Source: Balneolaceae bacterium (GTDB taxonomy: Bacteria; Bacteroidota; Rhodothermia; Balneolales; Balneolaceae). Taken from it: a DNA stretch of 13,630 nucleotides. Below the pieces are notes generated by a model. The model worked only from the letters and a program-made list of their open reading frames with translations, was not told the origin of the DNA and searched no databases. Where the stretch lies: positions 1 through 13,630 of the forward strand of contig SLGA01000342.1 in NCBI GenBank assembly GCA_007123985.1, written 5' to 3'. Positions 8,085-13,630 of this stretch are shown in pieces. Position 1 is the first letter of the stretch; every line of letters begins with the position of its first letter. The translations under genes and the position numbers were made by a program.

Positions 8085-9163
8085 GGGTATTCCGGCATTA
8101 GATATTCCTGTAACCAGCTCCATGTACATTCTGCAATAAGAGCCGATCCCTCTTCATTCGGGTGGCCGTCTCCCTCAATCACAATTCCTGTTGAATTTCC
8201 TTCGGTATGTTCCATCATACATTCAGATATATCGAAAAAGGGAAATTTTTGAGGGTTTTCTTCCATCAATTTTTCCCAGAATGGCTGTGTGTAGTATTGA
8301 TCTTTGCCAAAGCCAAAAAAACCTGTGGTGGTTACCATAAAATCACACTCGTTTTCTTCACACCAGTTCTTCATTTTTTCCAGCAGCAATACACCAAGCA
8401 AATTTGAGTAACCCGATTCAATCTGTCGCTGCTGCTCTGAAGGAAGTGCTGTTTGGGATGTTTGATAATTGAATCCATTGGTTACATCTTTAAAATAGAG
8501 ATTATCCCACGCTATAGATACCAGCAGGTTCATCAGATCAGAGTGGCGCTGGAATGATCTGTACCAGCCCTGCCTTCCTATTTTCATCATTAGCTTGTTT
8601 GGTTTCCAGCGCCGGCTTTGAATAAGTGATGAGTCTGCCTGATTAGCAATGAAGAGATTTTTTGAAATAGAACGGTCAATATCGGCTGTATTCAGCACAT
8701 AGATTACCACATCGGGCGATATCTTTTGCCCAAACTCTCCTAGCCATAGCGGCCAATCGGCAAGGCCCGCCCCGCCAACTCCACCATTTAGCAGGTTTAT
8801 GCGTTTATCCGGAATAGCTCTATTTACATGTTGCTGCAGCTTTGCTAAAAAAGTATCATCTTCATCCAGAAGCAGGCCAAATGTGAAGGAATCTCCCAAA
8901 AAAAGAACCTTCAATTCATCATCAGGCGGCAATACGCCCCCTCTAAGCCCCATCTCGTTCAGCCTGTACTGAACGCTTCTTTCATTGAAATTATGGATAG
9001 CAGTTACACCCGGCTGATTCATCATGAACCCATCAGGATGCATTTCAATCCAGGTGGTGAGCCTGTTTTGTGGTAAAAAAATCCGCACAAGAATTTCTGC
9101 AATCAATAAACCGATAATTACACCGGCAATGATCAGCACAAGAATTCCTGCACGGTTTTTCAT
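8081..9163 (-). CDS. Membrane-anchored SGNH/GDSL-type hydrolase
   Basis: A 360-residue protein with an N-terminal membrane anchor (about residues 6-30), followed by an SGNH hydrolase domain probably outside the cytoplasmic membrane. The catalytic blocks are visible: block I LFLGDSFTFG with nucleophile S92, block II with glycines around NGGVGGAG (126-133), block III N158 in VLNTADID, and block V GDGHPNEEG with D332 and H334. Such enzymes are esterases or acyl-transfer hydrolases acting on lipids, glycans or acetylated polysaccharide; the substrate cannot be read from sequence. It lies 22 nt after enolase, and its TGA overlaps the recF ATG by 4 nt, so it sits inside a cotranscribed cluster. Nothing nearby marks a polysaccharide locus. 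Confidence 0.83.
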   Translation of the reverse strand: MKNRAGILVLIIAGVIIGLLIAEILVRIFLPQNRLTTWIEMHPDGFMMNQPGVTAIHNFNERSVQYRLNEMGLRGGVLPPDDELKVLFLGDSFTFGLLLDEDDTFLAKLQQHVNRAIPDKRINLLNGGVGGAGLADWPLWLGEFGQKISPDVVIYVLNTADIDRSISKNLFIANQADSSLIQSRRWKPNKLMMKIGRQGWYRSFQRHSDLMNLLVSIAWDNLYFKDVTNGFNYQTSQTALPSEQQRQIESGYSNLLGVLLLEKMKNWCEENECDFMVTTTGFFGFGKDQYYTQPFWEKLMEENPQKFPFFDISECMMEHTEGNSTGIVIEGDGHPNEEGSALIAECTWSWLQEYLMPEYP

Positions 9164-9185
9164 TGAGTTGAATTATCGGCTAATA

Positions 9186-10472
9186 TTACAGGCCGAACAC
9201 ATCTCTGCCCAAAAATAGTGCGTTCTCGCCCAATTCCTCTTCTATTCGCAGAAGCTGGTTGTATTTTGCAATCCTATCAGTACGGCTCATGGAACCGGTC
9301 TTGATCTGGCCTGCATTTGTTGCAACCGCAATATCGGCAATAGTAGTATCTTCAGTCTCGCCTGATCGGTGAGAAATCACCGCTGTATAGCCATTTTTAT
9401 GTGCCATTTCGATCGCATCAAGCGTTTCTGTGAGCGATCCGATCTGGTTCACTTTAATAAGGATTGAGTTAGCGATATTACGTTTAATCCCTTCGGCAAG
9501 GCGAGTGGTATTAGTTACGAACAGATCATCACCCACAAGCTGCACCTTATCACCTATTGCATCCGTCAGTGTTTTCCATCCATCCCAATCGTTTTCATCC
9601 ATTCCATCTTCAATAGAGATGATTGGATATTTTTCTGTCCATTTTACCCAATATTCGGCCATCGCATCAGAATCCATTTTGGAACCGTCGCTCCATTTAA
9701 ATTCGTATAGTCCGCTTTCTGCGTTGTAGAACTCTGCAGACGCTGGATCAAGAGCAATGAGTACATCATCACCAGGGGTGTATCCCGCTTTCTCGATCGC
9801 AGTAAGAATCACTTCTACAGCCTCTTCGTTGGATTTTAAATCCGGTGCAAAACCGCCTTCATCACCCACAGATGTGTTGTACCCTTTTGATGAGAGTACC
9901 TTTTTAAGATTATGGAAAATTTCTGCACCCATCTGTACAGCCTGGCTGTACGAAGCAGCACCAGCGGGCATTACCATAAATTCCTGCGGATCAACGTTAT
10001 TATCTGCATGTGAACCGCCATTAATAATGTTCATCATTGGAAGCGGCAGTACTTTTGCGTTCACACCACCCAGGTATCTCCATAAAGGCAGCCCTGAATT
10101 TTGAGCAGCAGCTTTCGCCACAGCCATCGATACGCCAAGGATTGCATTTGCACCCAGTTTCGATTTATTTGCAGTACCGTCCAGCTGAATCATAATCTGG
10201 TCGATCTCAGTTTGAAGGTGAACGGGGTAGCCAACCAGTTCGTCAGCGATTGTATCGTTCACATTTTCCACTGCTTTCTTTACACTTTTTCCGAGAAAAT
10301 AATCGGCGTCACCATCTCTCAGTTCAACTGCTTCATGCTCTCCGGTTGATGCCCCAGAAGGAACAGCTGCACGTCCCACTATCCCGTTTGTTAATGACAC
10401 ATCTACTTCGATGGTAGGATTTCCCCTTGAATCCAAAATTTGTCGTGCGTGAATATCTTCTATTAAACTCAT
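9186..10472 (-). CDS. eno: Enolase (phosphopyruvate hydratase)
   Basis: A 428-residue glycolytic enzyme interconverting 2-phosphoglycerate and phosphoenolpyruvate, Mg2+-dependent and cytoplasmic. Signature segments appear in order: ARQILDSRGNPT, GASTGEHEAVELRDGD, NGGSHADNNVDPQEFM (with the E. coli E168 equivalent), GDEGGFAP (E209), metal ligands in ALDPAS (D246), SIEDGM (E290) and GDDLFVTN (D317), catalytic lysine in LIKVNQIGS (K342), SHRSGETED (H370), and GQIKTGSMSR (K393). Length fits the family. The frame extends 11 codons upstream to 10505, but the ATG at 10472 gives the standard MSLIEDIHARQ start. It heads a - strand cluster with the SGNH hydrolase, recF, dciA and the ybbR-like gene, and is divergent from the HAD gene. 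Confidence 0.97.
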   Translation of the reverse strand: MSLIEDIHARQILDSRGNPTIEVDVSLTNGIVGRAAVPSGASTGEHEAVELRDGDADYFLGKSVKKAVENVNDTIADELVGYPVHLQTEIDQIMIQLDGTANKSKLGANAILGVSMAVAKAAAQNSGLPLWRYLGGVNAKVLPLPMMNIINGGSHADNNVDPQEFMVMPAGAASYSQAVQMGAEIFHNLKKVLSSKGYNTSVGDEGGFAPDLKSNEEAVEVILTAIEKAGYTPGDDVLIALDPASAEFYNAESGLYEFKWSDGSKMDSDAMAEYWVKWTEKYPIISIEDGMDENDWDGWKTLTDAIGDKVQLVGDDLFVTNTTRLAEGIKRNIANSILIKVNQIGSLTETLDAIEMAHKNGYTAVISHRSGETEDTTIADIAVATNAGQIKTGSMSRTDRIAKYNQLLRIEEELGENALFLGRDVFGL

Positions 10473-10545
10473 AATGTTATTTTTTTGTTGATTTGTTATA
10501 TCCATGTAATGTACTGCTAAATCCTGTTACCATAAAGTAAAACCC
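10473..10545. promoter_or_regulatory. Short divergent promoter region between eno and the HAD gene
   Basis: These 73 nt must hold start signals for the eno-led cluster on - and possibly the HAD gene on +. No exact TAnnTTTG box is present on either strand; TTGATTTG near 10488-10495 on + has one mismatch. The call rests on gene arrangement rather than on a recognised motif. Confidence 0.35.
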
Positions 10546-11220
10546 ATGAAACCTATTCTACTTTTTGATATTGACGGCACTCTAATGCACGTTAAACATG
10601 CTTTTACCCGAAATTTAATCTCGGATATTCTAAATGATTTCGGTATCCGTTCAAATCCTCTTGAAGATGGAAGCTACTCATTTGCAGGCCGCACAGACAA
10701 AGAAATCTTTACAAAACTGATTTCTGCAGAAAAAAACAGTTCGCAGCTTTATGATGAAGTAAGAGAAAAGTACCTCTATTACATGAAGCATACCTTCTCA
10801 ACGTCTGATGCAGATTGTATAGACGGTGCTATGGAACTTGTTGAATTTGGAAAAAAGGAACAATACCAGATGGGACTCTGTACCGGAAATTTCAGAGAAT
10901 CAGCGTTTTATAAAGTGGATGCAGCAGGTTATCAGAATACGTTCCTGTTTGGTGGTTTTGGCTGCAACCATGCCGACAGAAAGCATCTGCCAGCAGAAGC
11001 ATCAGCTGATTTTGAAAATCTGAACGGATTCAGGCCCGCACCCGATCGCTTTGTGGTAATTGGTGATACACCAAACGACATACGGTGTGCGAAACATTTC
11101 GGAGCTATTTCGGTGGCGGTAAGTACAGGCAGTTTTACTGAAAAAGAGTTGAAAGAGAGTGCACCCGATATATTGGTATCCGACTTGCGGGAACTTATCG
11201 ATCATCTTCCGGAAATGTGA
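10546..11220 (+). CDS. HAD-superfamily phosphatase (phosphoglycolate phosphatase-like)
   Basis: A 224-residue haloacid dehalogenase-type hydrolase. Motif I is LFDIDGTL, with nucleophile D8 and acid/base D10. Motif II is T113 in LCTGN. Motif III is the basic R145/K146 in ADRKHLPAE. Motif IV is GDTPND, with D174 and D178. Residues about 15-90 form a helical C1-type cap containing AGRTDKEIF, as in the phosphoglycolate phosphatase/beta-phosphoglucomutase group. The substrate is uncertain; small phosphorylated metabolites are usual. The motif order is complete, so it is probably active. It is divergent from enolase (73 nt) and convergent with the barrel protein gene, leaving only 16 nt between stops with no clear hairpin. 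Confidence 0.87.
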   Translation: MKPILLFDIDGTLMHVKHAFTRNLISDILNDFGIRSNPLEDGSYSFAGRTDKEIFTKLISAEKNSSQLYDEVREKYLYYMKHTFSTSDADCIDGAMELVEFGKKEQYQMGLCTGNFRESAFYKVDAAGYQNTFLFGGFGCNHADRKHLPAEASADFENLNGFRPAPDRFVVIGDTPNDIRCAKHFGAISVAVSTGSFTEKELKESAPDILVSDLRELIDHLPEM

Positions 11221-11236
11221 TTCTGCAGCTGTTAAT

Positions 11237-12091
11237 CTACCAGAACCAGCCGAATGTAAAGGTGATCTGTGGCGAACCAAAAAAGCTTTGCGGTTCGAAG
11301 AAAGGCTCAAAAAGAATTTCGCCGTTAATATCTGTCTGAACCACATTGTTACGCGGGATATCGGTTCTGAATACTGGCTGATTAGGCATCATTAACTGAA
11401 TCGCATCCGGGAAATAGTAGAAGAAATAGCCGAATTCAATACTGCTCAACCGTGCAAAATTTGCACCAATATCGAGCCCTATTTTAAATTCACCGGCCCC
11501 GCCAAGATGCCAATCACCACTACTGAAGCCTGTAAAAATATCATTCACCTGCGTAGGTTGAAGCCTGAATAATTCATCCTCAACAATAATTAATTCATTG
11601 CCTGTAAACCTGTAGCCCAAATTATTGGGATCATCAAAATAGGGATATGTAAATGCGGCCGCCGGCCCAATAGATGCACTCAGGAAAAATCTATACTCTT
11701 CCTGAATGGTATTAGCAAAAATACGTTGCCGAATACCCAGCATCAACGGAAATGCAAATGCACGCTGAAATTTATTAGGAACAATTTGCTGCCCGAAAAA
11801 GAAATCCGTGAAGGTCTGTTCACTTGCATCGCGCAGGGCGGTAATTCGGAGTGATGCCGTAAGTTCCGTTTGCCGTGCAACAACAGCCCGAAATTCGGAG
11901 CCGGCTCCAAAACCGAAATTGTTCATTAAAATATTAAAACCAAAACCGGTTCCGTACTCATCCTGCAGAACGGAAACATTTCTGGGAGTTTGTATTACAT
12001 CCGGCTCTATTACCTGGGCACCGGCTTTTTCCAGTGCAGGAATCAAAAGTATTAGTGCGGATGCAAAAAAGGCTACAGCTAAGCGAATCAT
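11237..12091 (-). CDS. Predicted outer-membrane beta-barrel protein of unknown function
   Basis: A 284-residue exported protein. The N-terminus is a signal peptide (MIRLAVAFFASALILLIPAL) with an A-x-A cleavage site at AGA, before Q26. The mature part alternates hydrophobic and polar residues, is rich in F, Y and G (for example FGFNILMNNFGFGAG and FGYFFYYF), and ends in aromatic strands, ITFTFGWFW. That resembles the C-terminal beta-signal recognised by the BAM machinery, although it ends in W rather than F. About eight to ten strands could fit. No family was recognised. It is transcribed alone, divergent from the 12299 gene, and ends in TAG. Confidence 0.72.
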   Translation of the reverse strand: MIRLAVAFFASALILLIPALEKAGAQVIEPDVIQTPRNVSVLQDEYGTGFGFNILMNNFGFGAGSEFRAVVARQTELTASLRITALRDASEQTFTDFFFGQQIVPNKFQRAFAFPLMLGIRQRIFANTIQEEYRFFLSASIGPAAAFTYPYFDDPNNLGYRFTGNELIIVEDELFRLQPTQVNDIFTGFSSGDWHLGGAGEFKIGLDIGANFARLSSIEFGYFFYYFPDAIQLMMPNQPVFRTDIPRNNVVQTDINGEILFEPFFEPQSFFGSPQITFTFGWFW

Positions 12092-12298
12092 ATTGGCAAT
12101 GTTAAATCTTAATTTTTTGAATAAACGAAAATTTTATCTCCTGCATTGCATCATTTTTAAATAAAATACAGTATTTATCAAAGAGCATTTCATTTCTTTG
12201 CAATACAAATTTGATTATTGTTGCAAATTGGCTTTTATTCAGGCAGAAAAATTGCCCTTATTATTAATTTATACTTTCCAATTGGGTTTCAACAAAAT
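12092..12298. other. A/T-rich divergent intergenic region with a small palindrome
   Basis: This strongly A/T-rich 207-nt stretch separates the barrel protein gene (-) from the 12299 gene (+). No exact TAnnTTTG box was seen on either strand. At 12164-12176, AAATAC and GTATTT form a perfect 6-bp inverted repeat around one A, of a size and position that could suit a dimeric regulator. The evidence is compositional and weak. Confidence 0.35.
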
Positions 12299-12694
12299 AT
12301 GAGCACAATTACAAAATACCTGGTATACGGGCCTAATGATACACTTCGCAGGCTTCCGGCAAAATTGTTTGAAAAATTTGAACCGAAATATCTCTATAAA
12401 TACACTTCACCGGACTCTTCTGATCAGATTTTTGTTTCTGTTTTTGAACAGTTTGAAAAGCAGATTAATGCAACCATTACACTAACCTGCGTGCTTGAGT
12501 GCACTCCAACTCATAACCGTATTGAACTGAAAAAGTCTGGCGGACGAATGGGTTTCAGGGGAAGTTCGCTTTCTGAAGAAAAAAATGTGGAATCGGACGT
12601 GGTGGATTTTGTGATGGACTTTTCAAAACGGTTTGGACTTTCACTTCAGGAAGAGGTTGACAACAAAGCTGCCGAAGATTCTGAAGAAGCCTGA
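12299..12694 (+). CDS. Small hypothetical protein upstream of prmC
   Basis: A 131-residue soluble protein I do not recognise. It has no signal peptide or membrane segment. The first ~70 residues look like a mixed alpha/beta fold (MSTITKYLVYGP, FVSVFEQFEKQI, ATITLTCVLEC). A glycine-rich basic loop follows (KKSGGRMGFRGSS), then a helix (VVDFVMDFSKRFG) and an acidic tail (AAEDSEEA). The frame is open to a TTG at 12218, but the ATG at 12299 is preferred because the extra residues come from A/T-rich intergenic DNA and show no protein-like pattern. The TGA is 18 nt before prmC, so the two are probably cotranscribed. Function unknown. Confidence 0.72.
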   Translation: MSTITKYLVYGPNDTLRRLPAKLFEKFEPKYLYKYTSPDSSDQIFVSVFEQFEKQINATITLTCVLECTPTHNRIELKKSGGRMGFRGSSLSEEKNVESDVVDFVMDFSKRFGLSLQEEVDNKAAEDSEEA

Positions 12695-12712
12695 TCTGTA
12701 CTCAACCTTACT

Positions 12713-13579
12713 ATGAGTAACAAATCCCAACTTTGGACCGTACTTGCTATGCTTGAGTGGGCTACCGGTTACTTTGAGTCCAAAGAAATCCCTGATCCAA
12801 GGCTCAGCATAGAGTGGATTCTTGCTGATATTTTGGGGATCAAACGGCTCGATCTCTACCTGCAATTCGACAGGCCGCTTTCACAGGACGAACTCAATGC
12901 CATTCGCCCTTTGGTAAAACGGCGCTCAGAATTTGAACCCCTGCAATATATCACAGGGTCTGCCCAGTTCCTCAATGCTACCATCGGGGTAAACAGAGAC
13001 GTTTTGATCCCAAGAATAGAAACCGAGCAGCTTGTTGATTTACTGCTTTCCGATTTTGAAGCGAAAAAAAATCAACCCATTCATCTACTCGACATTGGAA
13101 CCGGAAGCGGATGTATACCCATAGCCATAAAGAAAGAATTTCCCGATTGGCATTGTTATGGGCTTGATTTGTCAAAAAATGCCCTTGATGTAGCATCATC
13201 GAATGCGGAATTGAACCAAACTGAAGTCTCTTTTTTCAGGGCAGATTTAAACTAGCTCGATAAATCAGCTGATCTAAAAGAGATCCAATTTGACATCATC
13301 ATCTCCAACCCACCCTATATCAAACCTGAGGAAAAGAGCGAGATGAATCCTCAGGTTTTAAATTATGAGCCTGAACTTGCACTTTTCACAAATGATCCGT
13401 TGCAAGTTTATGAAAATATCATCCAGTTCTCTGCAACACTTCAGGCATCACTATATCTCGAATGCAATGATAAAACAGCTGTGGAAGTGCAGCAAATAGC
13501 GGCACGTTACTACGAACAAATATCCCTCCTGAAAGACCTTGATGGTAACGACCGGTTTCTTACTGCAAAAACAGCGTAA
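12713..13579 (+). pseudogene. prmC: Release factor glutamine N5-methyltransferase, interrupted by one in-frame TAG
   Basis: PrmC (HemK) methylates the glutamine of the GGQ motif in release factors RF1 and RF2, improving termination. The reading frame 12713-13579 encodes 288 codons plus TAA, normal family length, but codon 181 is TAG. Before it are the N-terminal helical domain with PLQYITG (77-82), LIPRIETEQLV (98-108; the family usually has PRPETE) and the SAM-binding motif DIGTGSGCI (127-135). After it, in the same frame with no other stop or shift, are the catalytic NPPY (199-202), NYEPELALF with NDPL, and a C-terminal KDLDGNDRF that matches the usual KDL-x-GRDR segment. Termination at codon 181 gives 180 residues without NPPY, presumably inactive. 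The ATG at 13343 is internal and would also miss NPPY. It follows the 12299 gene by 18 nt. It may be a nonsense allele, a sequence error or a regulated readthrough gene; the sequence alone does not decide. Confidence 0.85.
13253..13255 (+). other. prmC: In-frame amber codon within prmC
   Basis: TAG follows codons for FRADLN and precedes LDKSADLKE in the same frame. The next base is C, a context that tends to weaken termination in bacteria. Just downstream, ATCAGCTGAT (13264-13273) is a perfect palindrome beginning 8 nt after the stop. UAGCU (13253-13257) could also pair with AGCUG (13267-13271) around a 9-nt loop, a weak hairpin. No SECIS- or PYLIS-like structure is evident. Single-base origins include CAG, AAG, GAG, TGG, TTG, TCG, TAC and TAT. 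Confidence 0.9.
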
Positions 13580-13630
13580 CCACCCATTAGCCATAAGGTT
13601 TTATCGATCATCTGAAGAATTTCAAAAAAA

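Noticed and set aside
6954..8129. RecF start at 8129
   Set aside because: It would overlap the upstream SGNH gene by about 49 nt and add 15 residues not seen in RecF. The ATG at 8084 gives the canonical N-terminus and an ATGA junction.
2713..10472. Enolase and a DEAD-box helicase in one window, suggesting an RNA degradosome locus
   Set aside because: They are in separate transcription units more than 5 kb apart with no ribonuclease E, PNPase or RNase J gene nearby. Proximity is probably coincidence.
9186..10505. Enolase start at 10505
   Set aside because: The added MDITNQQKNNI is not typical of enolases; the ATG at 10472 gives the conserved start.
12713..13579. Pyrrolysine or other genome-wide recoding of UAG as sense
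   Set aside because: The helicase, recF and barrel protein genes in the window end in TAG at sensible lengths. No PYLIS-like structure or pyl gene is present.
13343..13579. Separate small gene from the ATG at 13343
   Set aside because: It is the in-frame C-terminal part of prmC, including NYEPELALF and KDLDGNDRF; the ATG is an internal methionine and would omit NPPY.
13580..13630. Possible gene start or end in the last 51 bases
   Set aside because: Open frames here are antisense continuations across prmC with no recognisable protein pattern; too short to judge.

Overview
The window looks like an ordinary chromosomal stretch from a Bacteroidota-type bacterium, plausibly of the Balneolota/Rhodothermota side (inference from gene types, not a database match). 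The grounds are: TAnnTTTG-type -7 elements at 37-44 and 4336-4343, almost no Shine-Dalgarno sequences before start codons, moderate GC content by eye, a large secreted M14 peptidase, an outer-membrane barrel protein, and a PrmC with the ALF-x-NDPL motif I associate with Bacteroidota. No mobile element, CRISPR array, rRNA or tRNA was seen.

Layout. 1-2612: promoter and a secreted M14 zinc carboxypeptidase-like protein on the + strand. 2642-2676: a hairpin that can serve as terminator in both directions. 2713-3999: a DEAD-box RNA helicase on the - strand. 4000-4368: a long divergent intergenic region. 4369-5625: ispH (+), whose stop codon overlaps that of a convergent - strand gene. 5622-10472: a tight five-gene - strand cluster read in the order eno, SGNH hydrolase, recF, dciA, ybbR-like. 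Its spacings are 22 nt, a 4-nt ATGA overlap, 1 nt and 26 nt. 10546-11220: a HAD phosphatase (+), divergent from eno. 11237-12091: a predicted outer-membrane barrel protein (-). 12299-12694: an unrecognised small acidic-tailed protein (+). 12713-13579: prmC (+), interrupted by one in-frame TAG at codon 181. The last 51 bases hold nothing I can assign.

How the genes fit together. Most are housekeeping: isoprenoid synthesis (IspH), glycolysis (enolase), replication and repair (RecF, the helicase loader DciA), RNA remodelling (DEAD-box helicase), envelope functions (YbbR-like protein, anchored SGNH hydrolase, barrel protein) and translation termination (PrmC). The cluster places enolase first in an apparent operon with replication and envelope genes.

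The most unusual observation is the amber codon in prmC. The protein is otherwise intact in the same frame before and after it, and the essential NPPY motif lies downstream. PrmC methylates RF1, the factor that reads UAG, so a leaky UAG could give feedback control formally like the programmed frameshift in prfB. A plain nonsense mutation or an assembly/sequencing error is the simpler explanation and must be excluded first. TAG is used as a normal stop by the helicase, recF and barrel genes here, so genome-wide amber recoding is unlikely.
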